Source: a bacterium
Lineage (GTDB): Bacteria > Joyebacterota > Joyebacteria > Joyebacterales > Joyebacteraceae
Direction: 5' to 3'
Length of the DNA stretch: 64,000 bases
Assembly: GCA_025774935.1 (NCBI GenBank)
Contig: JALGZK010000005.1
Span: forward strand, 1 to 64,000
Numbering within the stretch: the first letter of the stretch is position 1; every line of letters begins with the position of its first letter. Both the position numbers and the translations under genes were made by a program. Under the pieces are notes generated by a model. It had not been told where the DNA came from. It worked only from the letters and a program-made list of their open reading frames with translations, and did no database searches. Positions 26,262 to 36,617 of the stretch are shown here, one piece after another.

Positions 26262-26316
26262 AACGCAGAAGGACGGGCGGTCGCGAGCGTTAGCTCGCGG
26301 GGCCCGTTTTTGCGTT
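26262..26316 (+). terminator. Leader terminator/attenuator upstream of pyrB
   Basis: AACGCAgaaggACGGGCggtcGCGAGCgttaGCTCGCggGGCCCGTTTTTGCGTT: stem-loop ending in T5, between PyrR site and pyrB start. Confidence 0.75.
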
Positions 26317-26342
26317 TGGCACCCGGCCTCGAGGAGGAGAGA

Positions 26343-27311
26343 GTGCGCTGGACCCGGAAGCACCTCCTTGGCCTCGAGGGGGTCGGGCGCGACGAGATCG
26401 TCGCGATCCTGGACGCCGCCGCGAAGTTCAGAGAGATCCTCGACCGTCCCGTCAAGAAGGTCCCCACCCTCAGAGGGATCACGATCGTCAACCTCTTCTT
26501 CGAGCCGAGCACTCGGACGCGCATGTCGTTCGAGCTGGCCGAGAAGAGGCTCTCCGCGGACACGCTCAACTTCGCTGCGTCGACCTCGAGCGTGAAGAAG
26601 GGCGAGACGCTCCGCGACACGGCGAGGAACATCGAGGCGATGATGGTCGACATGGTCGTCATGCGCCACCCGTCGCCGGGCGCCCCGCACTTCCTGACCC
26701 ACCATCTCGACGCGTCGATCATCAACGCCGGCGATGGTCCACACGAGCACCCCACGCAGGCGCTCCTCGACCTCTTCACGATGCGCGAACGCCTCGGTGA
26801 CCTCGACGGGAAGAGGGTCACGATCGTCGGCGACATCCTGCACTCTCGCGTCGCTCGTTCCAACGTCTGGGGACTCACGGCGCTCGGGGCCGAGGTCACG
26901 CTCTGCGGGCCGACGACGTTCATGCCCGTCGAGATCGAGAAGATGGGCGCGCGGGTATCGACCGATATCCGCGAGTCGACCGTCGACGCGGACGTCGTGA
27001 ACGTCCTCCGCATCCAGCGGGAGCGACAGGAGGGCGGGTTCCTGCCGAGCCTCCGCGAGTACACGAACCTCTTCGGGATCACGGCGGAGCGCGTCGCCGG
27101 AATGAGACCCGACGTCGTCATCATGCACCCCGGTCCGATCAACAGGGGCGTCGAGCTGATGACCGACGTCGCCGACGGCGACCGGTCCGTCATCCTAGAC
27201 CAGGTCACGAACGGAGTGGCCGTGAGGATGGCGATCATCTACCTGCTCTCCAGGGTACGCGCAGCGGAGAGAATCGAGGAGTCCGAGATCCTGGCGGAGG
27301 TAGGGTTATGA
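26343..27311 (+). CDS. pyrB: Aspartate carbamoyltransferase catalytic subunit
   Basis: GTG start at 26343 after GAGGAGGAGA; NLFFEPSTRTRMSFELAEKRL, GDGPHEHPTQALLDLFTM, MHPGPINRGVEL. Confidence 0.95.
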   Translation: MRWTRKHLLGLEGVGRDEIVAILDAAAKFREILDRPVKKVPTLRGITIVNLFFEPSTRTRMSFELAEKRLSADTLNFAASTSSVKKGETLRDTARNIEAMMVDMVVMRHPSPGAPHFLTHHLDASIINAGDGPHEHPTQALLDLFTMRERLGDLDGKRVTIVGDILHSRVARSNVWGLTALGAEVTLCGPTTFMPVEIEKMGARVSTDIRESTVDADVVNVLRIQRERQEGGFLPSLREYTNLFGITAERVAGMRPDVVIMHPGPINRGVELMTDVADGDRSVILDQVTNGVAVRMAIIYLLSRVRAAERIEESEILAEVGL

Positions 27312-28657
27312 GGAAGATACTGATCACGGGCGGGCGGGTGATCGATCCCGCCACCCGCACCGACGACCACGTCGACGTCCTCCTGGCGGAGGGCCGAGTA
27401 GCGGAGTGGGGGAAGGGGATCGAGGCCGGCGGTGAGACGCTCACGGTCGACGTCGACGGCGCGATCGTCGCGCCGGGACTCGTCGACATGCACGTGCACC
27501 TGAGGGACCCGGGTCGGGAGGACGAGGAGACGATCGAGAGCGGAACGGCCGCGGCCGCGCACGGCGGCGTCACCGCGGTGGCCGCGATGCCGAACACCGA
27601 GCCCGCGATCGACACGCCGTCGTGGGTAGAGTACGTCCGCTCACAGGAGACGCCGATCGCGGTCTACCCGATCGCGGCGATCACGGTGGGCCGGGAGGGG
27701 AAGACCCTCACTGGGATGGCCGAGCTCGCGGAAGCGGGGGCGGTCGCCTTCTCCGACGACGGGAGCCCCGTCGTGAGCCCCACGGTCATGAGGCGCGCCC
27801 TCGAGTACGCCTCGATGGTCGGACTCCCGATCATCTCGCACTGCGAGGACCTCGATCTCAAGGGGTCGGGCGTCATGAACGAGGGGCTGGCCTCGACGCT
27901 CTCGGGCCTCCGGGGCATTCCGGCGGCGGCCGAGGAGGTCGCGGTCGCCCGCGACATCATCCTCGCGAGGACGACGGGCGCCAAGCTCCACATCGCGCAC
28001 GTCTCGACGGAGGGATCGGTCGAGCTCGTGAGGAGGGCGAAGGAGGACGGGATAGCGATCACCTGCGAGACAGCCCCCCACTACTTCAGCCTGAACGACG
28101 ACGACGTCAGAAGCTACGACACGAGCCTCAGGGTCAGCCCTCCGATCAGGAGCGCCGCCGACCTCGCGGCGATCAAGGTGGGCTTGGCCGACGGAACGAT
28201 CGACGCCATCGCGAGCGACCACGCGCCGCACTCGGTAGAGGAGAAGCAGGTCGAGTTCGACGCCGCGCCCCCGGGCATGATCGGCGTCGAGACGCTCCTC
28301 CCGGTCACGCTCACGAACCTGGTCCAGTCAGGGACCGTCACGCTCGAGCGGGCGGTCGAGCTCCTCTCCACCGACCCCGCAAGCATCCTCAACATCCCGC
28401 ACGGCACGCTCGAGGCGGGTTCGAGGGCCGACGTCACGGTGTTCGACCCCGACTGGGCGTGGGAGGTCACGGCGGACTGGTTCCGATCGAAGTCGAAGAA
28501 CTCGCCCTTCATCGGGCGCACACTCCAGGGCAGGGTAATCCTGACCATCTCAGAAGGGAAGATCGTCTTTGAGGAGAACGCCACTTCCGACAACGACGAT
28601 GGCGAGGCTCACGCGGAAGGTGAGCATCGACCCGAGGAACTACCTGTTCACGTTTGA
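27308..28657 (+). CDS. pyrC: Dihydroorotase
   Basis: GLVDMHVHLRDPGREDEETIESG, SDHAPHSVEEK; overlaps pyrB stop by 4 nt. Confidence 0.95.
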   Translation: MRKILITGGRVIDPATRTDDHVDVLLAEGRVAEWGKGIEAGGETLTVDVDGAIVAPGLVDMHVHLRDPGREDEETIESGTAAAAHGGVTAVAAMPNTEPAIDTPSWVEYVRSQETPIAVYPIAAITVGREGKTLTGMAELAEAGAVAFSDDGSPVVSPTVMRRALEYASMVGLPIISHCEDLDLKGSGVMNEGLASTLSGLRGIPAAAEEVAVARDIILARTTGAKLHIAHVSTEGSVELVRRAKEDGIAITCETAPHYFSLNDDDVRSYDTSLRVSPPIRSAADLAAIKVGLADGTIDAIASDHAPHSVEEKQVEFDAAPPGMIGVETLLPVTLTNLVQSGTVTLERAVELLSTDPASILNIPHGTLEAGSRADVTVFDPDWAWEVTADWFRSKSKNSPFIGRTLQGRVILTISEGKIVFEENATSDNDDGEAHAEGEHRPEELPVHV

Positions 28658-29393
28658 GGTCGACCGGCGATTCCCGAAGCCTCTGCCGGGGCAGTTCGTG
28701 CAGGTGGCCTCGTCGATCGAGCTAACGCTGAGGCGTCCGTTCTCGGTGGCCGGCGCGTCGAGGCCGGGCGAGGTCGAACTCCTGGTCGAGCTCAGGGGGA
28801 AGGGAACGCGCACCCTGGCCGCGAGGCACGAGGGGTCGACCGTGTCGCTCCTCGGTCCCATGGGGAACACGTTCAGCGAACCGTCGACCGGTGAGGTCGC
28901 GGTCCTGGTCGCGGGAGGGATCGGCGTCGCGGGACTCAGATACCTCGCGCACGAGCTAGCGGAGGAAGGCAAGCGGCTCGTCATCCTCGTCGGGGCGCGG
29001 ACGCGCGACGCGCTCCTTCTGGGCGACCTCCTTCCTTCGGCGACCGAGGACGATAGGGTCCGGGTCGCATTCTCGACCGACGACGGGAGCGCGGGGCACT
29101 GGGGCACGGTGTGCGAGCTCCTCGAGAGCGAGCTCGACGCGCTCGGCGAGGACCGCATCGCGAGCCCCAGGCTCTACTGCTGTGGGCCGCCGGCGATGCT
29201 CCGGGAGGCCGCGGCGATCGCTGCCGCGCGGGAGATCCCCTGCGAGGTCCTCCTCGAGGAGATCATGGCCTGCGGAACCGGAGCCTGCAGGGGATGCGTC
29301 GTCATGACGAAGCACGGATACCGCACGGTCTGCTCGGACGGTCCCGTCTTCGACGCAGCGGAGCTCGTCTTCGAGGAGGCGCCGAATGCCTGA
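28599..29393 (+). CDS. pyrK: Dihydroorotate dehydrogenase electron transfer subunit
   Basis: LRRPFSVAGA, LVAGGIGVAGLRYLA, CCGPPAMLREA, EEIMACGTGACRGCVV (2Fe-2S). Confidence 0.93.
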   Translation: MARLTRKVSIDPRNYLFTFEVDRRFPKPLPGQFVQVASSIELTLRRPFSVAGASRPGEVELLVELRGKGTRTLAARHEGSTVSLLGPMGNTFSEPSTGEVAVLVAGGIGVAGLRYLAHELAEEGKRLVILVGARTRDALLLGDLLPSATEDDRVRVAFSTDDGSAGHWGTVCELLESELDALGEDRIASPRLYCCGPPAMLREAAAIAAAREIPCEVLLEEIMACGTGACRGCVVMTKHGYRTVCSDGPVFDAAELVFEEAPNA

Positions 29394-30333
29394 TCTCAGA
29401 GCGACACTCGGCAGGCTCAGGCTCTGTAACCCGACCGTCCTCGCGTCGGGGACGGTGGGATACGGCCCCGAGTACGCCTCTCTCATCGACTACACGACGG
29501 TCGGCGCCATCGTGACGAAGACGATCACGCCCGAGCCGCGCGCGGGGAACGCGCCCCCGCGGCTCAAGGAGACGCCCGGCGGACTCCTGAACGCGATCGG
29601 CCTCGAGAACGTCGGACTCGAGCGATTCCTCTCGGAGAAGCTCAGGGAGGTCGCGACCGTGCCCGCCGCCCTCATCGCGAGCGTCGCGGGCTTCACTGTG
29701 AACGAGTACGCGGAGCTGACCGGCGCCGTCACGGCCCGCGAGGAGATCGACGCCGTCGAGCTCAACATCTCGTGCCCGAACGTCGAACGCGCAAGGCGTC
29801 CCGTCTGGGACGACCCCGAGGCGGTCGCGGAGATCACGCGGGCGGCGCGCGCGACGACGGAGAAGACGCTCCTCCTCAAGCTCTCTCCGAACACGGCAGA
29901 CATCCTGAGCGTCGCGGAGGCGGGGGAGGCGGCGGGCGCGGACGCACTCGTCGTCGCGAACACGCTCAGCGGCATGCGGATCGACGTAGAGGCCGGGACG
30001 CCGTCGCTCGGGAACACGACCGGCGGGCTCTCGGGGCGCGCGCTCCTCCCGGTCAACCTCGCGAACGTCTGGAAGATTGCGGGATCGGTGTCGATCCCGA
30101 TCGTCGGCTCGGGCGGGATCGCGGACCCCGGGGACGCCCTCGAGTATATCCTGGCGGGCGCGTCGGCGGTCCAGATCGGAACGGCCCTCTTCGCTGATCC
30201 GGAAGCGCCTGGGCGAATCGTCGACGGCCTGGCCGAGTACATGCGGGCGCACGACATCGAATCGATAGAGGGATGCACAGGACTGGCAAGGAAGGAGAAG
30301 GAGCGAGAATGGCAGCGAACAACAGCAGACTGA
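29386..30333 (+). CDS. pyrD: Dihydroorotate dehydrogenase catalytic subunit
   Basis: TPGGLLNAIGLENVGLERFL, ELNISCPNVE, LLKLSPNTADI, IPIVGSGGIADPGDALEYILAGASAVQIGTALF. Confidence 0.95.
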   Translation: MPDLRATLGRLRLCNPTVLASGTVGYGPEYASLIDYTTVGAIVTKTITPEPRAGNAPPRLKETPGGLLNAIGLENVGLERFLSEKLREVATVPAALIASVAGFTVNEYAELTGAVTAREEIDAVELNISCPNVERARRPVWDDPEAVAEITRAARATTEKTLLLKLSPNTADILSVAEAGEAAGADALVVANTLSGMRIDVEAGTPSLGNTTGGLSGRALLPVNLANVWKIAGSVSIPIVGSGGIADPGDALEYILAGASAVQIGTALFADPEAPGRIVDGLAEYMRAHDIESIEGCTGLARKEKEREWQRTTAD

Positions 30334-31007
30334 TACTAGCCCTCGACGTCCCCACCCGCGCTCGGGCGATCGAGCTCGCGGGCCAGACGGGAGAGTACGT
30401 CTCCCACTTCAAGGTCGGGAGCCGGCTCTTCACGTCCGAGGGGCCGTCGCTCGTGCGCGAGATCAAGGACGCGGGCTACGGGGTGTTCCTGGACCTCAAG
30501 TTCCACGACATCCCCAACACGGTCGCAGAGGCGGCCACCGCCGCGACGGCGCTCGGCGTCGACATGTTCGACGTCCACGCGTCGGGCGGCCTCGACATGA
30601 TGGAGGCCGCGGTCGAGGCGAGCCGCGAGGAAGCGGAGCGGATGGGAATAGCGCCGCCCAAGATCCTCGCGATCACGGTCCTGACGAGCAGGCCCTCGAC
30701 CGTGGAAGAGGTGCTGGCGCTCGCGGAGCGCGCGAGGGCGGCGGGCGTCCACGGCGTCGTCTCGTCGGCGTGGGAGGCGAAGGCGATCCGGGAGAACATG
30801 GGGACCGACTTCCTCATCGTGACGCCGGGCATCAGGCCCGCGTGGTCGGCGAAGAACGACCAGCGGCGAGTCGCGACGCCCGAGGTCGCGATCGCGAACG
30901 GAGCGGACTACATCGTCGTCGGCCGTCCGATCAGGAACGCCGAGGACCCGACCGGCGCGGCGAAGATCATCATCGACGAGATGGCACCAGCGGAGGTGCC
31001 CCAGTGA
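30309..31007 (+). CDS. pyrF: Orotidine 5'-phosphate decarboxylase
   Basis: LILALDVPTRARAIELA, VFLDLKFHDIPNTV, TPGIRP, YIVVGRPIRNAEDP. Confidence 0.95.
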   Translation: MAANNSRLILALDVPTRARAIELAGQTGEYVSHFKVGSRLFTSEGPSLVREIKDAGYGVFLDLKFHDIPNTVAEAATAATALGVDMFDVHASGGLDMMEAAVEASREEAERMGIAPPKILAITVLTSRPSTVEEVLALAERARAAGVHGVVSSAWEAKAIRENMGTDFLIVTPGIRPAWSAKNDQRRVATPEVAIANGADYIVVGRPIRNAEDPTGAAKIIIDEMAPAEVPQ

Positions 31008-31594
31008 GCACAGCAACGACCCAGCGAGCGGTAGACCTCATGCTCCAGGCGGGCGCCCTCATGAAGGGCCACTTCAGGCTCACCTCCGGCCTCCACAGCG
31101 ACGAGTACTGCCAGTGCGCCAAGGTCCTCGAGCGCCCGGAGATCGCGGGCGAGCTCGGGCAGATGCTCGCGGACCGCTTCCGGGACGAGAAGGTCGACGT
31201 CGTGGTCTCGCCGGCCATCGGCGGCATCGTCATCGGCTACGAGGTGGCGAGGGCCCTCGGGGTCCGGGCCATTTGGGCCGAGCGGGACGGCGGAAGCATG
31301 ACCCTGAAGCGCGGGTTCCGGTTGACACAGGGGGAGCGCGCCCTCATCATCGAGGACGTCGTGACCACGGGGGGCTCCGTGAAGGAGGTCGCCGCGGTCG
31401 TGGCCGACTCGGGAGCGGACCTCGTGGGCTTCGGGTTCATCATGGACCGGAGCCGCGAGCCGATGAACCTCCCGGCGCGCACGGAAGCGCTCCTCGAGGG
31501 GCGCAAGATGAAGACGTACCAACCGGACGACTGCCCTCTCTGCTCTGAGGGAATCCCGATCGAGAAACCGGGGAGCCGTCCGGTTCAGTCGTAG
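31004..31594 (+). CDS. pyrE: Orotate phosphoribosyltransferase
   Basis: GTG at 31004 overlapping the pyrF stop; GHFRLTSGLHSDEYCQCAKV, ERALIIEDVVTTGGSVKEV. Confidence 0.93.
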   Translation: MSTATTQRAVDLMLQAGALMKGHFRLTSGLHSDEYCQCAKVLERPEIAGELGQMLADRFRDEKVDVVVSPAIGGIVIGYEVARALGVRAIWAERDGGSMTLKRGFRLTQGERALIIEDVVTTGGSVKEVAAVVADSGADLVGFGFIMDRSREPMNLPARTEALLEGRKMKTYQPDDCPLCSEGIPIEKPGSRPVQS

Positions 31595-31703
31595 AGCGAC
31601 GCGCGCGACACGCGCCGGCGCCTCGGAACCAGAAACACCTCGCCGCGTACGGATCGAACAGCCGAATACCACACGACGCACCGAGCCCGTAAAGGAGGTC
31701 TCG

Positions 31704-32864
31704 ATGGGGTTCTATATTGGTCGAGGACGCAAGGCCAGAAGAGCGTTCGGCTTCGACGAGGTCGCCATCGTTCCGGGAAGGGTGACGATCAACCCGGAAG
31801 AGGTCGACACGACGTGGGAGCTCCGTGACCTCAAGTTCCCCGTGCCGATCCTGGCCGCGGCCATGGACGGCGTCGTCGACACGAGGATGGCGATCGAGAT
31901 GTCGAAGCTCGGCGGTCTCGGCGTCCTCAACCTCGAGGGAGTTCAGACTCGCTACTGCGAGCCCGATAAGGTCCTCGACGAGATCGCGAGCGCGGGTCCG
32001 GACGTCGCGACCCAGCTCGTGCAGAAGCTCTACTCTCCTCCGATCCAGGAAGAGCTCATCGCGAAGCGGATCGAGGAGATCAAGGACGGGGAGGCGGTGG
32101 CGGCGGTGTCGTGCACCCCGATGGCGGCGGCGAAGTACGGGAATCTGGCGGAGGAGGCGGGTGCGGAGATCTTCGTCGTGCAGTCGACGGTCGCGACGAT
32201 CGACCACATCTCGACCGAGTACGAGACGCTCGACCTCGAGTCGTTCATCGACTCGATGTCGATCCCGGTCATCGTCGGGAACTGCGTCACCTACGACGTG
32301 ACGCTCGACCTCATGCAGGCGGGAGCGGATGCGGTTCTGATCGGCGTCGGCCCCGGCGCGGCGTGCACGACGCGCGGCGTCCTCGGGATCGGCGTCCCGC
32401 AGGTCACCGCGACCGCGGACGCGGCCGCGGCGCGCGACCTCTTCTACAAGAGGACCGGCAAGTACGTCCCGATCATCACCGACGGCGGCATGGACACCGG
32501 CGGCGACGTCTGCAAGGCGTTCGCTTCGGGCGGCGACGCCGTCATGATCGGGTCGGCCATGGCACGCGCGAAGGAGGCGCCCGGGCGCGGGTACCACTGG
32601 GGAATGGCGACGCCGCACGTGAACCTGCCGCGCGGCGCGAGGGTCAAGACTGGAACGAGCGGGACGCTCGAGGAGATCATCGTCGGACCGGCGAGGACTG
32701 ACGACGGGACGCAGAATCTCCTCGGCGCGATCAAGACGTGCATGGGATCGGTCGGCGCGAAGAACATCTTCGAGCTTCAGCAGGCGGAGCTCATTATCGC
32801 CCCGTCGATCCGCTCCGAAGGCAAGCTCATGCAGCGGGCGCAGCAGGTCGGGATGTGGAGGTAG
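31704..32864 (+). CDS. guaB3: GuaB3-type IMP dehydrogenase family protein (no CBS pair)
   Basis: [69 protein letters not shown]; ~386 aa without CBS domains. Confidence 0.85.
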   Translation: MGFYIGRGRKARRAFGFDEVAIVPGRVTINPEEVDTTWELRDLKFPVPILAAAMDGVVDTRMAIEMSKLGGLGVLNLEGVQTRYCEPDKVLDEIASAGPDVATQLVQKLYSPPIQEELIAKRIEEIKDGEAVAAVSCTPMAAAKYGNLAEEAGAEIFVVQSTVATIDHISTEYETLDLESFIDSMSIPVIVGNCVTYDVTLDLMQAGADAVLIGVGPGAACTTRGVLGIGVPQVTATADAAAARDLFYKRTGKYVPIITDGGMDTGGDVCKAFASGGDAVMIGSAMARAKEAPGRGYHWGMATPHVNLPRGARVKTGTSGTLEEIIVGPARTDDGTQNLLGAIKTCMGSVGAKNIFELQQAELIIAPSIRSEGKLMQRAQQVGMWR

Positions 32865-32931
32865 CGTGGCGGAACGAGGAGGGAGCGGCGCGGCCGGAGC
32901 GGCGGCGACGGCCGACCGGGGCGCGGAAGGG

Positions 32932-34476
32932 ATGGGAAGCGTGAAGAGAACCCGCGTCGTCATCCTCGACTTCGGGTCGCAGTACACGCACCTGATCGCG
33001 CGGCGCATCCGCGAGTGCGGGGTCTACTCCGAGGTCCTGAGGTTCGACGCGGCATCGGCGGAGATCGCCGAGAGCACGGGCGCGATCGTGCTATCGGGAG
33101 GCCCCTCAAGCATCTACGACGAGGACGCCCCGAAGCCCGATCCGGCGATCTACGACCTGGGCGTCCCGGTCCTCGGGATCTGCTACGGCATGCAGGCGAT
33201 GTCCGAGGCACTCGGGGGGAAGGTCGCGCGCGGAACGACGCGCGAGTACGGCCCGATGGGGTTCAGCCCGGAAGGCGAGCACAGGCTCTTCGACGGGCTC
33301 GCCGAGTCGAACCAGGTCTGGATGAGCCACGGCGACGAGGTCGTCGCGCCGCCGGACGGGTTCGAGGTCCTGGGCCGGAGCGCCGACGGGAAGATCGCGT
33401 CGATCGGCTCGGACGAGCGCAAGCTCTACGGGCTCCAGTTCCACCCGGAGGTCGTCCACACGGAGCGCGGGAAGCGGCTCCTCGAGAACTACGTACACGG
33501 GATCGCGGGGATACCCTCGAACTGGTCGCCCGAGTCGTTCGTCGAGGAGGCCATCGAGGCGATCCGGGCCGAGGTCGGCGACTCGACGGTCGTCTGCGCG
33601 CTCTCGGGCGGCGTCGACTCGTCGGTGATGTCGGTGCTCATCCACCGCGCGATCGGCGACAGGCTCGTCCCGATCTTCGTCGACAACGGCGTGCTCAGGA
33701 AGAACGAGGAGCACGACGTCATCGGCCGGCTCGCTGGTGGCCTGGGCCTCAAGGTCGACAAGGTCGACGCACGCGAGCGCTTCCTCACGAAGCTCGCAGG
33801 CGTCGAGGACCCCGAGAGGAAGCGCAAGATCATCGGCACGGAGTTCATCCGCGTCTTCGAGGAGGAAGCGAACAGGATCGGCGGCGTCGAGTACCTCGCG
33901 CAGGGGACGCTCTACCCGGACGTCATCGAGAGCGTCTCCGTGAAGGGCCCGTCCGCGACGATCAAGAGCCACCACAACGTGGGCGGGCTCCCCGAGCGCA
34001 TGCACCTCAAGCTCATCGAACCCCTGAAGACGCTCTTCAAGGATGAGGTCAGGAAGGTCGGCGCCGAGCTCGGCATCGATCCCGACATCCTCGGGCGGCA
34101 CCCGTTCCCGGGGCCCGGGCTCGCGGTCCGGATACTGGGCGAGGTCACGGCTGAGCGCGTTGCGCTGCTCCAGGAGGCGGACGCCATCGCGATCGAGGAG
34201 ATAAGGAACGCGGGGCTCTACGACGACATCTGGCAGGCGTTCGTCGTGCTCCTGCCGGTCAAGACCGTGGGCGTCATGGGCGACGAGCGGACGTACGAGC
34301 ATGTGGTCGCCGTCCGCGCGGTCCACTCGCTCGACGGAATGACCGCGCACTGGTTCCCGATGCCGCACGAGGTCCTCGAGAGGATGTCGGCGAGGATCAT
34401 CAACGAGGTCAGGGGAGTCAACCGCGTCTGCTACGACATCAGCTCGAAGCCGCCCTCGACGATCGAGTGGGAGTAG
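32932..34476 (+). CDS. guaA: GMP synthase (glutamine-hydrolysing)
   Basis: VVILDFGSQYTHLIARRIRE, GICYGMQAM, CALSGGVDSSVMSVLIHRAIGD, SSKPPSTIEWE end; preferred ATG at 32932. Confidence 0.97.
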   Translation: MGSVKRTRVVILDFGSQYTHLIARRIRECGVYSEVLRFDAASAEIAESTGAIVLSGGPSSIYDEDAPKPDPAIYDLGVPVLGICYGMQAMSEALGGKVARGTTREYGPMGFSPEGEHRLFDGLAESNQVWMSHGDEVVAPPDGFEVLGRSADGKIASIGSDERKLYGLQFHPEVVHTERGKRLLENYVHGIAGIPSNWSPESFVEEAIEAIRAEVGDSTVVCALSGGVDSSVMSVLIHRAIGDRLVPIFVDNGVLRKNEEHDVIGRLAGGLGLKVDKVDARERFLTKLAGVEDPERKRKIIGTEFIRVFEEEANRIGGVEYLAQGTLYPDVIESVSVKGPSATIKSHHNVGGLPERMHLKLIEPLKTLFKDEVRKVGAELGIDPDILGRHPFPGPGLAVRILGEVTAERVALLQEADAIAIEEIRNAGLYDDIWQAFVVLLPVKTVGVMGDERTYEHVVAVRAVHSLDGMTAHWFPMPHEVLERMSARIINEVRGVNRVCYDISSKPPSTIEWE

Positions 34477-34507
34477 GACGCCGCCCAGGGGCGGCAGTGG
34501 AGACGAC

Positions 34508-35908
34508 ATGATCGAGAGATACTCGACACCCGAGATGACCGCCGTGTGGGACGAGCGCGTCAAGCTCGCCCTCTGGGTCAAGATCGAGATCGAGGCCGTG
34601 AAGGCGTGGGCCGAGCTCGGAATGGTACCCCCGGACGCCGCGGAGAGGATCGAGAAGAAGGCTTCGGTCTCCATCGAGCGCATGAAGGAGCTAGAGGAGG
34701 AGACGCACCACGACGTGATCGCGTTCCTGAAGGCGGTGGGCGAGGAGGTGGGGGAGGACGCGCGCTACATCCACGCCGGCATGACGTCGTCGGACATCCT
34801 CGACACGACGATCGCCGTCCAGATCTCGCGGTCCGGCCAGCTCGTCCTCGAGGAGCTCGACGCCCTCACGGCGGCCGTCCGCGACCTCGCGCTCGAGCAC
34901 AGGGCGACGCCCGTCATCGGGCGGTCGCACGGCGTCCACGCCGAGCCGATGTCCCTGGGCTTGAAGTTCGCCTACTGGTGGGACGAGCTCTGCCGGGCGG
35001 GCGACACGCTCGCGCTCGCCGTCGGGAGCGCCGCGGTCGGGAAGCTCTCCGGAGCGGTCGGCACGTACGCCAACCTCGACCCCGGGATCGAGACGCGCGT
35101 CATGAACGCGCTCGGCATACGTGCGGCGGGCATCTCCTCCCAGATCGTCTCCCGCGACCGGCACGCGCGCTACCTCTCGGCGCTGGCGCTCCTCGGGAGC
35201 GTGATCGCGAGGCAGGCGCTCGAGATCAGGCTCCTCGCCCGGACCGAGACGAGCGAGATCCTCGAGGGGTTCGGGAAGAAGCAGAAGGGGAGCTCGGCCA
35301 TGCCGCACAAGAAGAACCCCATCAAGTGCGAGCAGATGTGCGGCCTCGCGAGGCTCCTCAGGTCGAACGCCGCGGCAGGACTCGAGAACATCGAGCTCTG
35401 GCACGAGCGCGACATCTCGCACTCGTCGGTCGAGCGCGTGATCCTGCCAGACAGCTCGATCCTCGCGCACTACATGATCCGGAAGTTCACGAGCGTCGTG
35501 CGGGCGCTCGACATCCGTCCGCAGCGGATGCTCGACAACCTGATGGCGACCGAGGGTCTCTTCTTCTCCGGGACGGTCCTCACGAAGCTCGTGTGGGCGG
35601 GCCTCTCCAGGGACGAGGCCTACGACCGAGTGCAGGCGGCCGCGATGGCCGCAAGGGAGAAGCACTCGACGTTCCGCGAGGAGATCGAGAAGGACGAGCG
35701 TGTGCTCGAGCTCCTGGGGCGCGACGGCCTCGCCGACGCGTTCCTTCTGGAGCGGCACCTCGAGAAGACCGACGCCGTGTTCGAGCGCCTCGGGCTGACG
35801 GAGATGGCGGAGGAGAACGAAGCCGAGAGAGAGGCCGCGCTCGAGAAGGTCATCGCGGGCGCCGCCAGCGACGACGGGTCAACACCGACGGGGGAGGAAT
35901 CGAACTGA
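34508..35908 (+). CDS. purB: Adenylosuccinate lyase
   Basis: HHDVIAFLKAVGE, HAGMTSSDILDTTIAVQ, GRSHGVHAEPMSLGLKFAYW, KGSSAMPHKKNPIKCEQMCGLARLLR. Confidence 0.95.
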   Translation: MIERYSTPEMTAVWDERVKLALWVKIEIEAVKAWAELGMVPPDAAERIEKKASVSIERMKELEEETHHDVIAFLKAVGEEVGEDARYIHAGMTSSDILDTTIAVQISRSGQLVLEELDALTAAVRDLALEHRATPVIGRSHGVHAEPMSLGLKFAYWWDELCRAGDTLALAVGSAAVGKLSGAVGTYANLDPGIETRVMNALGIRAAGISSQIVSRDRHARYLSALALLGSVIARQALEIRLLARTETSEILEGFGKKQKGSSAMPHKKNPIKCEQMCGLARLLRSNAAAGLENIELWHERDISHSSVERVILPDSSILAHYMIRKFTSVVRALDIRPQRMLDNLMATEGLFFSGTVLTKLVWAGLSRDEAYDRVQAAAMAAREKHSTFREEIEKDERVLELLGRDGLADAFLLERHLEKTDAVFERLGLTEMAEENEAEREAALEKVIAGAASDDGSTPTGEESN

Positions 35909-36612
35909 TGAAGAAGACGAAGCCGCTCTACGAGGGAAAGGCCAAGGTCCTCTGGGAGACAGACTCCGCGGGTCACATGGTCCAGGAGTTCAAGAACGAC
36001 GCGACGGCCTTCGACGGCACGAAGCACGAGGTCGTCCAAGGCAAGGGCAGCTTCAACAACAGGATCTCGTCGCACCTCTTCCGCCTTCTCGCGAAAGCCG
36101 GGGTCCGGACGCACTTCGTCGAGGAGATCAGTGACACGGAGATGATCGTCGAGAGGCTCGACATGCTCAAGGTCGAGGTGGTCGTCCGGAACATCGCGGC
36201 GGGTTCGATGGTGCGGCGCCTCGGAGTCGAGGAGGGCCGGAAGTTCGACCCGCCGATCGTCGAGTTCTACCTCAAGGACGACGACCTGCACGACCCGATC
36301 CTCGCCGAGGAGCACGTCCGCGCGCTCGAGCTCGCGACGCCCGACCAGATCGAGACCATGAAGCGGAGCGCGCTCACGGTGAACGACGTCCTCGGGGGCT
36401 TCCTCAAGGAGAAGGGCATCGACCTCGTCGACTTCAAGCTCGAGTTCGGGACGAAGGACGAGGAGCTCGTCCTCGGTGACGAGATCTCGCCCGACACCTG
36501 CCGCTTCCACGACAGCAAGACCGGCAGGATCATGGACAAGGACAGGTTCCGCCAGGACCTCGGAGGGTTCATGGAGGCCTACGGGGAAGTCCTGGACCGC
36601 GTGAGTTCGTAG
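35908..36612 (+). CDS. purC: Phosphoribosylaminoimidazole-succinocarboxamide synthase (SAICAR synthetase)
   Basis: MKKTKPLYEGKAKVLWET, NDATAFDGTKHEVVQGKGSFNNRISSHLFRLL; TGATG overlap with purB. Confidence 0.95.
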   Translation: MKKTKPLYEGKAKVLWETDSAGHMVQEFKNDATAFDGTKHEVVQGKGSFNNRISSHLFRLLAKAGVRTHFVEEISDTEMIVERLDMLKVEVVVRNIAAGSMVRRLGVEEGRKFDPPIVEFYLKDDDLHDPILAEEHVRALELATPDQIETMKRSALTVNDVLGGFLKEKGIDLVDFKLEFGTKDEELVLGDEISPDTCRFHDSKTGRIMDKDRFRQDLGGFMEAYGEVLDRVSS

Positions 36613-36617
36613 ACCGG

